DNA of 64,000 nt from assembly GCF_003063375.1 (NCBI RefSeq), contig NZ_NERY01000001.1, positions 930,001 through 994,000 of the forward strand, given 5' to 3'. The DNA is from Limnohabitans sp. MMS-10A-178. GTDB lineage: Bacteria; Pseudomonadota; Gammaproteobacteria; Burkholderiales; Burkholderiaceae_C. Below, in pieces: positions 1 through 8,618 of the stretch (its first letter is position 1; every line of letters begins with the position of its first letter). The notes below the pieces were generated by a model. It made no database searches, was not told where the DNA came from, and saw only the letters and a list, made by a program, of their open reading frames with translations. Made by a program: the position numbers and the translations under genes.

Positions 1-211
1 GAGGCAGCAGACTTTGAATGTCTTGGCCTTCATAAGTCACACGGCCAGTAGTGGGGGCGTAGAGGCCAGCAATTAAATTGACAGTGGTGCTCTTTCCCGA
101 ACCATTTGGGCCAATGAGACCCAAGATTTCACCGCGATGAATATCGAAGTCAATGCCATCAACAGCTTTGATACCACCAAAATAGCGAGCTAAGTTTTCC
201 ACTTTAAGCAT
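1..211 (-). CDS. livG: ABC transporter ATP-binding protein, LivG type (partial)
   Basis: ATPase subunit of a branched-chain amino acid (Liv/HAAT) type importer, acting at the cytoplasmic face of the inner membrane. Only the N-terminal ~70 residues are inside the window; the gene runs off the left edge. The translated start MLKVENLARYFGGIKAVDGI followed by a Walker A motif GPNGSGKST (about residues 34-42) is typical of LivG. The ATG at 211 overlaps the end of livM (stop at 204), indicating translational coupling. LivF would be expected further left. The substrate cannot be told from the sequence; neighbours suggest an organic or aromatic acid rather than necessarily an amino acid. Confidence 0.9.
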   Translation of the reverse strand, partial: MLKVENLARYFGGIKAVDGIDFDIHRGEILGLIGPNGSGKSTTVNLIAGLYAPTTGRVTYEGQDIQSLLP

Positions 212-1133
212 GGCGCGCTCCTGTTTTGCCATCACCAACAGGCGTATTTTTTTTGGAATTGAAGAAAGGTAAACGAAGGGGTGCTGATAGCAAGCCAGTA
301 GGGCGAATTAGCATGATGGCCAAAATCAATGCGCCAAATAGCAGGCTTCGCAAATCACCCAAGAAACGCAAGCCTTCAATCAAAACACCCTGAATGAAAA
401 CTACCGCAATCAAAGTGCCTAGCAAACTTTTAAGGCCACCAATGATGGGATAAGCAATTGCAAATGTCGCTAGCAAAATGGTGAAGTTGCCATGTTCAAT
501 GTGGGTCGTGTAGTGACTAAAAATACCGCCTGCCAAACCTGCAATGGCGCCACCAATTCCAAAAGCCGATACCTTGGCTGCCGTTAAATTGATGCCAGCA
601 CTTTGAGCCGCCACCTCGTCTTCACCAACAGCGCGCCACAGTGTGCCAATTCGGGAACGGTCCAACAACCACAGGACCAGCATGACGCCTGCTACCAAGC
701 ACCAAATCAGTGTCAATATTTCAAGGCCACTCCATCCGTTCGCAGGGAAATAACGAATGCCACCAAAACCCAAACCACCGTCTGGGCCAATAGGACCATT
801 GGGTGTTTGCACTTGCCATTTGAGATTGAAAAAAACCAAACGCACAATTTCAGCAAATGCGGTTGTGGCTACAACCAGCATCAACCCCTTAACGCGCAGA
901 GCAGGGAAGCCAATGGCAATGGCAATCAAACTGGCTATGACCGCTGCAATCAATAGGGCTGGCCCCAAAGACCAGCCGGCCATAGCCGTCAACATGCCCG
1001 CTACGTAGGCGCCAATAGCAAAAAAGCCACCTTGCGCCATACTCACTTGGCCAGTATGAAGGATGCACCAAGCGGACAAACCCAGTAGGGTGTGTACACC
1101 AATGACTTGGAGCAAACCGATGTAAAAATCCAT
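204..1133 (-). CDS. livM: ABC transporter permease, LivM type
   Basis: Inner-membrane permease of the Liv/HAAT importer family, 309 residues, the usual LivM length. It is almost wholly hydrophobic with about eight to ten predicted spans, and carries the conserved LivM/LivH cytoplasmic segment around GRTLWRAVGEDE-like residues (here IGTLWRAVGEDEVAAQSAGI, ~165-184) that couples to the ATPase. It lies 15 bp downstream of livH and overlaps livG by 8 bp, so the order binding protein-livH-livM-livG forms one leftward operon. The C-terminal ~20 residues are polar and unconserved. Confidence 0.93.
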   Translation of the reverse strand: MDFYIGLLQVIGVHTLLGLSAWCILHTGQVSMAQGGFFAIGAYVAGMLTAMAGWSLGPALLIAAVIASLIAIAIGFPALRVKGLMLVVATTAFAEIVRLVFFNLKWQVQTPNGPIGPDGGLGFGGIRYFPANGWSGLEILTLIWCLVAGVMLVLWLLDRSRIGTLWRAVGEDEVAAQSAGINLTAAKVSAFGIGGAIAGLAGGIFSHYTTHIEHGNFTILLATFAIAYPIIGGLKSLLGTLIAVVFIQGVLIEGLRFLGDLRSLLFGALILAIMLIRPTGLLSAPLRLPFFNSKKNTPVGDGKTGARHA

Positions 1134-1148
1134 TTCAGTTGCTCCCCA

Positions 1149-2033
1149 TCAGTCGCGTCCGCCAGGGGCTGCAAACAAGCCGTTGGGTCGGAACACCAGA
1201 AATACAAAGAGCATGAGCATCACGTAGATATCGCGCTCACTCACGCCACGCACAAATTGGAAAAGGCTTTCAGCGCCGCCCACAATCAAGCCTGCCAAAA
1301 TGGCACCTGGAATACTGCCTAGTCCACCAATGACGGTAACTACCAAACCTTTGACGGTGAGGGGCAGGGTGAGAAGGGGTGAAAGAACGCCAATGGCAGC
1401 GCCTGTCATGGCACCTGCAGTGCCGCCTAAAAAGCCTGCAATCACAAAAGTGGAAGCATTGGTTTGATCCACACTCATGCCACATATTTGAGCAGCGATG
1501 GGTTGCTGAGCAACAGCACGTGTCGCCAAACCCAGTCGTGTTTTCTCGAGCATGAATTTCAGGCCTACCATCACAGCACAGCCCAATAAAAATACGAACA
1601 ACAAATCGCCTCGCACAATGAAGGGGCCTAAGTTGAATACGGTGTCTGCAAACAGCGCGGGATAGTTTTGGGGCATTCCTGCAGTTGCATGCACAATGGC
1701 CTCTTCCAAAACCAAAAGCATTCCAACCGTGGACATCAATGTGGCCAAGGCTTGATTGAGGGGTAGAAATTTAAAGCACACAAAATAAATCAATGCACCA
1801 AGGAGTCCGCCGCAAAGTGCTGCAAACAAATAGACCAAAGGTGTTGGTGCAACACTGACGATCAGTAGGCTAAGGTATGCTGCGCCTACAGATGCAGCAG
1901 CGTATGAAAGATTGATCTTGTGCATCACGCCAAAGATCAGTGTGAAGCCGATGCCAATTAGCGCATATGTGGCACCGAACATCACACCGTCCATGAGAGA
2001 TTGCACCAGATCGAGAAAATCGATCCAGGCCAT
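1149..2033 (-). CDS. livH: ABC transporter permease, LivH type
   Basis: Second permease subunit of the Liv-type importer, 294 residues, polytopic, with the family N-terminus (GVMFGATYALIGIGFTLIFG, ~17-36) and the C-terminal FLVFRPNGLF signature. The conserved coupling segment KTRLGLATRAVAQQPIAAQI is near residue 160-180. It sits 18 bp after the binding-protein gene and 15 bp before livM. Function follows from family and operon; substrate unknown. Confidence 0.93.
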   Translation of the reverse strand: MAWIDFLDLVQSLMDGVMFGATYALIGIGFTLIFGVMHKINLSYAAASVGAAYLSLLIVSVAPTPLVYLFAALCGGLLGALIYFVCFKFLPLNQALATLMSTVGMLLVLEEAIVHATAGMPQNYPALFADTVFNLGPFIVRGDLLFVFLLGCAVMVGLKFMLEKTRLGLATRAVAQQPIAAQICGMSVDQTNASTFVIAGFLGGTAGAMTGAAIGVLSPLLTLPLTVKGLVVTVIGGLGSIPGAILAGLIVGGAESLFQFVRGVSERDIYVMLMLFVFLVFRPNGLFAAPGGRD

Positions 2034-2051
2034 CTATAACTCCAGTTTCAA

Positions 2052-3248
2052 TCAGTTAGGCTTGTGAGCGACTGTCCACTCGCCTTTTTTGGCTTGAACA
2101 AACAAGAAGGGTTTGATAGCCTCACGATCATCTGTGCGGCCAACTTTGCCCAACAAGCCAGAACTTTCTTTCATGCTGGCCAGTGCATCGCGCATCTTTT
2201 GGCGATCGGCCTTGATGGTTTCGGGTTTGGCAATGATCTTGGCTTTTTCAATCAAGTCTTTGAGCGTGAAAATGTTTTCCCAAGCAGCTGCATTGTGCAA
2301 GTCCATGCTAGCGCCTGTTGCTGCCAGAGCCTGAGCCGCTTTGCGTGCCTCGTCTGTCACAGGGGCAAAACTGGTTGGAATGATCATGCCCTCTGCTTGT
2401 GCTGCGCAACCTTGCAAAGTCTCCATGCTGGAGGAGCTGGTTAAGCCCACCATCATTTTGGGTTTGACGTTTTGGCGTTGCATTTCTTTAAGCGCACCAC
2501 AAGTGGTGAAGGGGTGTGCAGAGATCATGACCAAGTCAGCTTCGCCACGACGCATTTCGCGCACTTGGTTTGAAAAAGTGGTGTCTGCCAGTAACCACTC
2601 ACTTTGGCCTTTGACTTCAAAGCCTGCTTTGGTGGCAAAGTCTTTCATGACGTTGAAAGTGGCATTGCTGTGGGCAAAGTCTTTTTCAACAGCACCCCAA
2701 ATGGTTTTAATTTCGGGACGTGTGGCCTTGATCCAGTCAAACAAGCTTTTGTACATGTTGGCTTCGCTAGGCACATTGCGGAAAGCCCACTGCGACATCG
2801 AAGCCAAGCCGCCTTTGGCCGCTACGTCAGTGAAAACTGGGAATTGCAAACCGGTGTCGGTGGCATCGCCCACCTTCTTTTGCAGAATGCCAAACAGTGG
2901 TTCTGCTACGTTGCTACATGTTGGTCCCACAGCAACAAAACCATCGGTAGATGCAGCAATTCGACGCAGGGCGTTGATGCCTTCTTCTGCTGTACAGCGA
3001 TCGTCTAAATACTCAAGAACCAGCCTGCCTTTGGTGCCATCGCCCAAAGTGACACCACCAGCCTTGTTAATTTGATCGGCCGCCGCTTTCATGGCCGCTT
3101 CGCTGTTCAAGCCGAAAATACGAACGACACCACTCTTGGCGCCAAAACCATAAATTTTGACATCACGTGTTTGTGAATATGATGCTACTGGCAAGAGTGC
3201 AGCAATCACGGGAACCAACGCCAAAGCGTTTTTGCGTAAAAATGACAT
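2052..3248 (-). CDS. ABC transporter periplasmic binding protein, LivK-like
   Basis: Periplasmic type I substrate-binding protein of the Liv family, 398 residues. A cleavable signal peptide is visible (MSFLRKNALALVPVIAALLP, with a probable cut after ASYSQ). The mature part begins with the family pattern VKIYGFGAKSGVVRIFGLNSE and has two alpha/beta lobes. It is the first gene of a leftward operon with livH, livM and livG. The upstream 219 bp, shared with a divergent CoA transferase, contains a repeated motif that may be a common operator. Ligand unknown: the nearby CoA transferases suggest a carboxylic acid that is activated to a CoA ester, but this is inference. Confidence 0.88.
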   Translation of the reverse strand: MSFLRKNALALVPVIAALLPVASYSQTRDVKIYGFGAKSGVVRIFGLNSEAAMKAAADQINKAGGVTLGDGTKGRLVLEYLDDRCTAEEGINALRRIAASTDGFVAVGPTCSNVAEPLFGILQKKVGDATDTGLQFPVFTDVAAKGGLASMSQWAFRNVPSEANMYKSLFDWIKATRPEIKTIWGAVEKDFAHSNATFNVMKDFATKAGFEVKGQSEWLLADTTFSNQVREMRRGEADLVMISAHPFTTCGALKEMQRQNVKPKMMVGLTSSSSMETLQGCAAQAEGMIIPTSFAPVTDEARKAAQALAATGASMDLHNAAAWENIFTLKDLIEKAKIIAKPETIKADRQKMRDALASMKESSGLLGKVGRTDDREAIKPFLFVQAKKGEWTVAHKPN

Positions 3249-3337
3249 CCTTGTCTCCTATCGTTGAATGACAGGAACATACTGTGACGACAAGTTTGGG
3301 TCCTGACAATTTCAATATCATTCACGCTGTGTTGCAG

Positions 3338-3379
3338 CGAATGCAACATCTGTGTTTCAACGAATGCAACATCTGTGTT
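3338..3379. repeat. 19-bp direct repeat pair, possible operator
   Basis: CGAATGCAACATCTGTGTT occurs at 3338-3356 and again, identical, at 3361-3379 (period 23 bp). The first copy is also part of an inverted repeat, GTTGCA (3331-3336) - N5 - TGCAAC (3342-3347). A related GTTGCATTacG element lies at about 3447. All sit between the divergent binding-protein and CoA-transferase genes, so they are good candidates for binding sites of a dimeric regulator controlling both. The regulator is not identified. Confidence 0.5.
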
Positions 3380-3467
3380 GCCGCACTCGCAATACTGAAT
3401 TCGAATATTTGTAATTCCCTACTCAACTCAATTTGCTCACAATAGCGTTGCATTACGGAATAGCTTT

Positions 3468-4631
3468 ATGAACGACAACTCATCCTTCGCGACTTCAGCG
3501 GCATCGACATCAAGGCCGTTGGATGGCATTTTGGTCATTGCCCTTGAGCAAGCCGTTGCCGCACCCTATTGCACCAGTCGCTTGGCTGATGCGGGGGCAC
3601 GGGTTATCAAAATTGAGCGTCCTGAAGGTGACTTTGCAAGAGGATATGACCGAACAGTCAATGGAGAGTCTTCTTATTGGATCTGGATTAACCGGGGTAA
3701 AGAGTCAGTTTCTTTGAATTTAAAAGACAAAGCCGATATGGTTATCTTGAGGGCCATGTTGTCAAAGGCCGATGTATTGATACAAAACTTGGCACCAGGT
3801 GCTACCGAACGCTTAGGCATAGGCTCGGAGCAGCTGCGCAAAGATCATCCTCGATTGATCACTTGTGACATCAGCGGTTATGGTGACGAAGGTAAGTTCT
3901 TTGGTATGAAAGCCTACGACTTACTGGTGCAAGCCGAAAGCGGCTTGGTTGCTGTGAGTGGAGCGCCTGGAGAGTGGGGGCGCATTGGTGTGTCTGTGTG
4001 CGATATCAACGCAGGTCTGAATGCACTAATTGGCATTCAGCAAGCTTTGTTGTTGCGGGAAAAAACGGGGCAGGGTTCTGCAATCAAAGTTTCCTTGTTT
4101 GGCTCTGCTGCTGAGCTCATGAGTGTGCCCTATTTACAAGCGCGATACGGTGGTAAAGCGCCAGAGCGTGTCGGTTTGAAGCATCCTTCAATTGCGCCCT
4201 ATGGCGGATTTACTTGCGCAGATGGTCGCGACATTGTGATCTCCATCCAGAACGAACGCGAATGGGCCGATTTTTGCAACATCGTTTTGCGCCGTCCAGA
4301 TTTGTTAGCTGATGAGCGCTGCCAGAACAACGCTTCACGTGTAAAACATCGTGATTTTGTCGATGGTACGGTGGCTGATATTTTTGACAAAATACCTAGC
4401 GGCGAAATGATTGACCGCTTGACCGAAGCGCAAACAGCTTTTGGACAAATCAACTCTGTGCACGATTTGATTGCACATCCCCAGTTGCTGACAAAGCGAA
4501 TGAAAGTTCAGGGCAAAGATATTGAGGTGCCTGTGTCGCCTTGGATGGGGCCTTGGGATACAGAGACTTTTGCAGAGGCGCCTCAGTTAAATGAGCACGG
4601 TCATAAGCTGAGAAAAGAGTTTGCACGGTAG
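3468..4631 (+). CDS. CaiB/BaiF family (class III) CoA transferase
   Basis: Predicted formyl-CoA transferase-fold enzyme moving CoA from an acyl-CoA donor to a carboxylic acid, 387 residues, the usual length. The N-terminus (ALEQAVAAPYCTSRLADAGA, then RVIKIERPEGDFARGYD) is diagnostic. The segment AYDLLVQAESGL (~147-158) places an aspartate where the family's catalytic Asp lies. It is transcribed away from the liv operon, sharing its control region. In many Burkholderiales such enzymes work with an HMG-CoA-lyase-like partner; the only such gene here is a relic (4665-4890). Substrate not predictable. Confidence 0.88.
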   Translation: MNDNSSFATSAASTSRPLDGILVIALEQAVAAPYCTSRLADAGARVIKIERPEGDFARGYDRTVNGESSYWIWINRGKESVSLNLKDKADMVILRAMLSKADVLIQNLAPGATERLGIGSEQLRKDHPRLITCDISGYGDEGKFFGMKAYDLLVQAESGLVAVSGAPGEWGRIGVSVCDINAGLNALIGIQQALLLREKTGQGSAIKVSLFGSAAELMSVPYLQARYGGKAPERVGLKHPSIAPYGGFTCADGRDIVISIQNEREWADFCNIVLRRPDLLADERCQNNASRVKHRDFVDGTVADIFDKIPSGEMIDRLTEAQTAFGQINSVHDLIAHPQLLTKRMKVQGKDIEVPVSPWMGPWDTETFAEAPQLNEHGHKLRKEFAR

Positions 4632-4664
4632 AAGTTCTAGTGGATACACCATCTAGATGGTCAA

Positions 4665-4890
4665 TTATTCCAACTCCTTTTTCAATTCATGCACGTAGGC
4701 TGGTGCAGGGTGCAGGTCTGTGATACAGCCACTTTTTGCAACCTGTCCGGGTACGGTATGGCCTACAACGTCGAGCATGTGAATGGCATCTTCACTGCAA
4801 ATGTTGCCTCTGGCGCCTGGTGCATAAGGACATCCACCCAAGTCGGCAAATCGTTATGACCACTTCATTGAAATAAATACGTTGCTTCAT
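4665..4890 (-). pseudogene. HMG-CoA lyase family gene, internally deleted relic
   Basis: Reading the minus strand, an ATG at 4890 opens MKQRIYFNEVV, the typical start of bacterial HMG-CoA lyase-like proteins. After about 11 codons the sequence jumps, out of frame, to the family's C-terminus: LGGCPYAPGARGNICSEDAI, then HMLDVV, ending with a TAA at 4665-4667. The GGCPYA-GA-GN signature carries the family's catalytic cysteine loop. About 200+ central codons are missing, so this is a deletion derivative, not a functional gene. Its ATG overlaps the stop of the upstream CoA transferase (ATGA), showing the two were once a coupled operon. Confidence 0.82.
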
Positions 4891-6119
4891 ACAGCACCTC
4901 CCACAATGCCTTTGGCTTTGAGTTCTGCAATTTGTGCCGCGCTCAAACCCATTTCTTTCAAAATCGAATCTGTGTCTTCGCCAAGCTTGGGTGCGTTTCG
5001 GCGATGTTGTCCGGGCGTCAAGGACAATTTGGGCACCACACCTGGTATGGTCAATTTGCTACCGTCGCTCATTTCAATGTGTTGCAGCATCTCTCTGGCT
5101 GCGTAGTGCGGGTCGGCTGCAATGTCGGCAATGTTGTAAATGCGACCAGCCGGCACAGAAACACTTTCCAGTTTTTCTAAAACTTCTTCAACATTTCTTT
5201 GAAGTGTCCAGGCCTCAATGGCTTGGTCTAGTTCTGTGACTCTTGCAACACGTCCTGAGTTGTCTGCCAGGCTTGGGTCATTGGCTAAGTCATTGCGATC
5301 AATGAGTGTCATCAAGCGCTTGAAAATACTGTCACCATTGCCCGCAATCAAGGCGTATGCGCCGTCTTTGCATTTGTAGGCGTTGGTGGGTGCAATGCCA
5401 GGCAGAGCACTGCCAGCAGGGCCGCGGATGGCATCAAATGCGCTGTACTCGGGAAGCAGGCTTTCCATGCAATTGAACACTGATTCGTACAAAGCCACAT
5501 CAATAATTTGTCCTTTGCCTGTGACATGGCGATGTTGCAAAGCCAACAAAATACCAATCACTCCGTGCAGGGCAGACAGCGTGTCGCCAATGCTGACGCC
5601 TACGCGAACAGGCACACGGCCAGGTTCAGCAGTGAGATGGCGCAAGCCGCCCATGGCTTCACCAATTACTCCAAAGCCGGGTCGATTGCGATAGGGGCCT
5701 GTTTGGCCATAACCGCTGATGCGCAAAACAATCAGCTTGGGGTTTTGTTCAATGAGTCGCTCGGGTGAAAGACCCCATCCCTCCAGTGCGCCTGGGCGGA
5801 AGTTTTCTATCAGGATGTCGGCTTCGTTGGCCAATGTGTTAACCAGTGCTTGCCCTTCGGGTGTTCTGAGGTCCAATGCCAAGGAGCGTTTGTTGCGCGA
5901 TTGAACTTGCCACCAAACCGACGTGCCATCTTTGAGCATTCGCCATTTGCGAAGCGGGTCGCCACTTCCTGGCGGTTCAATTTTGATGACTTCTGCACCA
6001 AAGTCAGCCAATGTTTTGGCTGCAAAGGGGCCAGCAATGAGTTGGCCCAACTCCAGTACCTTCATGCCTTGAAGGGCAGAAGTTTGTGGATGTTGAGATG
6101 AAGTGTCTTGACTTTTCAT
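4887..6119 (-). CDS. CaiB/BaiF family (class III) CoA transferase
   Basis: Second predicted class III CoA transferase, about 410 residues from the ATG at 6119; a TTG nine bases upstream is less likely. Family features include GMKVLELGQLIAGPFAAKTL, FGAEVIKIEPPGSGDPLRKW and SRNKRSLALDLRTPEG near the N-terminus. At the position where relatives have Asp in GFD, this protein reads RPGFGVIGEAMGG (~145-158), a variant found in a subgroup of the family. It was the first gene of an operon with the now deleted HMG-CoA lyase gene. Possible role in degrading a branched or dicarboxylic acid; not certain. Confidence 0.85.
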   Translation of the reverse strand: MKSQDTSSQHPQTSALQGMKVLELGQLIAGPFAAKTLADFGAEVIKIEPPGSGDPLRKWRMLKDGTSVWWQVQSRNKRSLALDLRTPEGQALVNTLANEADILIENFRPGALEGWGLSPERLIEQNPKLIVLRISGYGQTGPYRNRPGFGVIGEAMGGLRHLTAEPGRVPVRVGVSIGDTLSALHGVIGILLALQHRHVTGKGQIIDVALYESVFNCMESLLPEYSAFDAIRGPAGSALPGIAPTNAYKCKDGAYALIAGNGDSIFKRLMTLIDRNDLANDPSLADNSGRVARVTELDQAIEAWTLQRNVEEVLEKLESVSVPAGRIYNIADIAADPHYAAREMLQHIEMSDGSKLTIPGVVPKLSLTPGQHRRNAPKLGEDTDSILKEMGLSAAQIAELKAKGIVGGAV

Positions 6120-6271
6120 GCGTTGCAAACACCTTCTTCAAGGTCAATCTGTATTTCAGGAAATTTTTTGGAATATTTGGCAATGAGCGGTGGCAAGAAT
6201 TGACTGATGGCGGCTATGCCAGCAAAGAGTTGGATGTGCCGATCAGCTTCTTGACTGAATCTAGCATGATT
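6116..6271 (-). pseudogene. LysR-family regulator fragment
   Basis: On the minus strand an open stretch of about 51 codons bounded by stops reads GIAAISQFLPPLIAKYSKKF then PEIQIDLEEG, matching the start of the substrate-binding domain of LysR regulators (linker helix plus first beta strand). No start codon, DNA-binding domain or remaining effector domain is in frame, so it is an internal fragment. Its terminal TGA overlaps the ATG of the CoA transferase at 6119. It may be the decayed former regulator of that operon. Confidence 0.6.
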
Positions 6272-6351
6272 TCACATTGGCTTCCACACCTCTGTCGTTC
6301 ATGTGTAAGCCATTGATTAATTTGTGCTGGCAAGGCCAGTAGCGCCCTGTC

Positions 6352-6560
6352 TCAGGCCTGGAAAGCTGGCAGGGGCTTGCCTGCAGTCACTAGCACGCTG
6401 GGCTTCATGGCGTCATGAACCACACCACCCACCATGTCCGCCGTCACCGCGGAAAGCGTCCAGCCCAAATGACCATGACCGGTGTTGTAGAACACGTTAG
6501 TTAATTTGCCCCGGCCCACTCGCGGCATCATGTTGGGCATCATGGGACGCAGGCCAGCCC
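6352..6560 (-). pseudogene. D-amino acid dehydrogenase (DadA) C-terminal fragment
   Basis: The minus strand encodes GLRPMMPNMMPRVGRGKL followed by NVFYNTGHGHLGWTLSA and a short tail ending at 6352. The RVGRG...FYNTGHGHLGWT block is the signature of the FAD-binding C-terminus of the DadA family (glycine/D-amino acid oxidases). The N-terminal ~340 residues, including the FAD GxGxxG motif, are absent and the frame is closed just upstream. The piece abuts a plus-strand lysR fragment, consistent with rearrangement debris. Confidence 0.78.
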
Positions 6561-6813
6561 TTCAGAAATGGTGTCTCTTCGTTGTGACGACATCAACGGC
6601 CTGCTTGCCACTGTGGCACAGACTGACGCCATCTATTTGGGTGTGATGGCAGCAGCAAGTGAAGGGCTCAAGGACGGTAGCCTGGTGGAGCTGAACCTCA
6701 AGCCCCGCCTACGGGCCACGGCGCGTTTTGCCTATGTCACGCTTGCCGGGCGCACCGAGGCGCCGGCCATGGCCTATTTTCGCCAGTTCCTGCGCGCACA
6801 TTTGAACGAGTAG
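6553..6813 (+). pseudogene. LysR-family regulator C-terminal fragment
   Basis: About 85 codons ending at 6813 match the C-terminal half of a LysR effector-binding domain: SLRCDDINGLLATVAQTDAI, then LGVMAAASEGLKDGSLVEL and a terminal FRQFLRAHLNE. The helix-turn-helix and first half of the protein are missing. The sequence looks richer in GC than the neighbouring CoA transferase region. Together with the dadA piece in the opposite direction it marks a scar between two catabolic islands. An ATG at 6568 could give an 81-residue peptide, but a functional product is unlikely. Confidence 0.72.
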
Positions 6814-6828
6814 GAAGTGCTCGCCCGG

Positions 6829-7308
6829 TCAGATCGGATAAATGATGGCGTTGGGAATCATTTCGCTGTCGTACACACACAGGCGCTCAGCGAACTTCAG
6901 GCCCTCGGGGGTGGATACGATGGTGTCGATGTAGCGGCCCACATTGAACACTTTGCTTTCTTTGTCGAGCTTGGTGCGAAATACCGCGTAGTTGGCTTCA
7001 GCATGAATGCGTTCTCCCTCTACCCGCCGCAACACAGGCGCACTCACCACATGGCGCTGGTAATAAGGGTCGTGGTACAGCGTTTCCTGAATGCCATAGA
7101 CACGGTCTTTGAGCATGCCCTTGCTGGTGAACGAGAGCGTGCAAAGCGGAAATCCGCGCTCATGGTTTTCACGCGGTATGAGTTTGTAAACGCATTGCTC
7201 GGTAAAAAACTCAGGCCACAAATCCCAGTGACCGCTGTCTACTGCCAAGGCGTAATCGGCGTAAAGGCGGCCTAAGGCCATATGGGTTTCAAAGTTAATG
7301 GTAGTCAT
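6829..7308 (-). CDS. Aromatic-ring-hydroxylating oxygenase small (beta) subunit, NagH-like
   Basis: Small subunit of the Rieske oxygenase encoded just upstream, about 159 residues from the ATG at 7308, the usual size for the SnoaL-fold beta subunits. Features include [20 protein letters not shown] and the central [18 protein letters not shown]. The start at 7308 sits six bases after the large-subunit stop (7314), as expected for coupled subunits. Its presumed role is structural in an alpha-beta oligomer acting on a hydroxybenzoate-type substrate. Specificity to salicylate is inferred from the large subunit and regulator. Confidence 0.85.
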   Translation of the reverse strand: MTTINFETHMALGRLYADYALAVDSGHWDLWPEFFTEQCVYKLIPRENHERGFPLCTLSFTSKGMLKDRVYGIQETLYHDPYYQRHVVSAPVLRRVEGERIHAEANYAVFRTKLDKESKVFNVGRYIDTIVSTPEGLKFAERLCVYDSEMIPNAIIYPI

Positions 7309-7313
7309 TTTTT

Positions 7314-8579
7314 TCAAGCCTCCATCACTTTGCGCCAATACTCGTACATACCCCTGATGAGCGTTTCGGTTACCATGTGGTCTGTCTCGCTCACATCGCG
7401 CCCGCCCAGTTCCACCAGCATGCGATGCTCGGGTTTGGTCTCAAAGGCTTGCTGTGAAAACTCGATCACCTCGCCGTCGTCTGCACTGACAAAACCAGCC
7501 GGACCAAAAAGATTGGACTGGCGCAGGCGACGCTCGGTCATCTCGGGTGTGTCGTCCTCAAAGCCAAAGTGCGTCCAGACAAAGTCAAACGCACCGTGCC
7601 CATCGGGCTGAATATGCCGAGTCGACACACTGTTGACCTGCTGCTGAAAAATGACGCTGGGAAACAGCGTCATCATCACGGCTGTGGGCATCTTGTCTTC
7701 CATCTGCCACCAAGCTTCGGGCACGATGTCCAGAAAACTCGGGTCGTTAAGCTGCATGCTGTCTTTGAAGCTGCTAACTTGAGTAACTTGTGATGCCGCG
7801 CCTGTGGCCTGACCCGCACTGCCCCGAGTGGAGATCATGGCCGCATGACGATGGTGCGCGTCCATGCGCAGCTCACTCTTGTTGTCGGCGCGCCAAAGAC
7901 CAAAGGTCACAAACCAAGTGTGCAACAAGCCGGGGTGGTAGGGGTCCTTGATGTTTTCTTGCATTAGTTTCCAGTTGCCCGGAATGCGCTGTCGGTTGTA
8001 GCCCAGCACCACTAACTTGCGGCCGTTGAAAAGGCGATCAAAGTATTTCAGAATGGTCGGGCCCATGAAGTCTTCGAGCGACTCCACATCATGGTCGAAG
8101 GCCGCGAACACCACACCACCGCGTGTGGCCACCTTGAGGGATGTGAGGCCATGGTTCTTCGGGTCAAAGTCGGCGGGCATGCCGCCATTGACTTTGCCGT
8201 CCTGGCGAACACCGCGCCGAAACGGCACGCCCTGCAAATCGCCTTTCAGGGTGTAGCTCCACTGGTGGTAGGGGCAGACAAACTCTTTTTTGTTGCCATG
8301 CCGTTCGCGGCAAAACTGCATGCCTCTGTGAGCACAGACGTTTTCCACCACATGAATTTGCCCGTCTTCGCTTCGCGTCATGATGACCGAGCGCTCGCCC
8401 ACCACGGTGCGCTTGAAGTCGCCCGCGTTGGGAACTTCGGCCTCCAAACCCACGTAGCTCCAGTGGCTCTTGTAAAAGAAGCGCTCTAACTCCTTCTTGT
8501 GAAGGTCTTCGTCGGTGTAAACAGCAAACGGGACGCGGCTGGTGCCTTGCGTTTCCCAGTGAATGGGGTGTTCGGTCAT
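7314..8579 (-). CDS. Rieske ring-hydroxylating oxygenase large subunit, salicylate 5-hydroxylase-like
   Basis: Catalytic alpha subunit, 421 residues from the ATG at 8579. The Rieske [2Fe-2S] ligands are clear: CAHRGMQFC (Cys82, His84) and CPYHQW (Cys102, His105). The mononuclear iron site is in [20 protein letters not shown], with its N-x7-D-x2-H spacing. Overall the sequence recalls NagG of the Ralstonia salicylate 5-hydroxylase (salicylate to gentisate); anthranilate dioxygenase AndAc-type enzymes are the alternative. The divergent NahR-like regulator supports a salicylate-responsive system. No ferredoxin or reductase gene is adjacent, so the electron-transfer partners must be elsewhere. 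Confidence 0.85.
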   Translation of the reverse strand: MTEHPIHWETQGTSRVPFAVYTDEDLHKKELERFFYKSHWSYVGLEAEVPNAGDFKRTVVGERSVIMTRSEDGQIHVVENVCAHRGMQFCRERHGNKKEFVCPYHQWSYTLKGDLQGVPFRRGVRQDGKVNGGMPADFDPKNHGLTSLKVATRGGVVFAAFDHDVESLEDFMGPTILKYFDRLFNGRKLVVLGYNRQRIPGNWKLMQENIKDPYHPGLLHTWFVTFGLWRADNKSELRMDAHHRHAAMISTRGSAGQATGAASQVTQVSSFKDSMQLNDPSFLDIVPEAWWQMEDKMPTAVMMTLFPSVIFQQQVNSVSTRHIQPDGHGAFDFVWTHFGFEDDTPEMTERRLRQSNLFGPAGFVSADDGEVIEFSQQAFETKPEHRMLVELGGRDVSETDHMVTETLIRGMYEYWRKVMEA

Positions 8580-8618
8580 GAGGTGAGGTCTTCTGGAAAT
8601 GGGTAACCCCAATCATGG

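Noticed and set aside
2341..3075. 244-codon plus-strand frame opposite the ABC binding protein
   Set aside because: Fully inside a well-supported gene in the opposite direction; the translated sequence shows no domain and follows the codon bias of the real gene's antisense.
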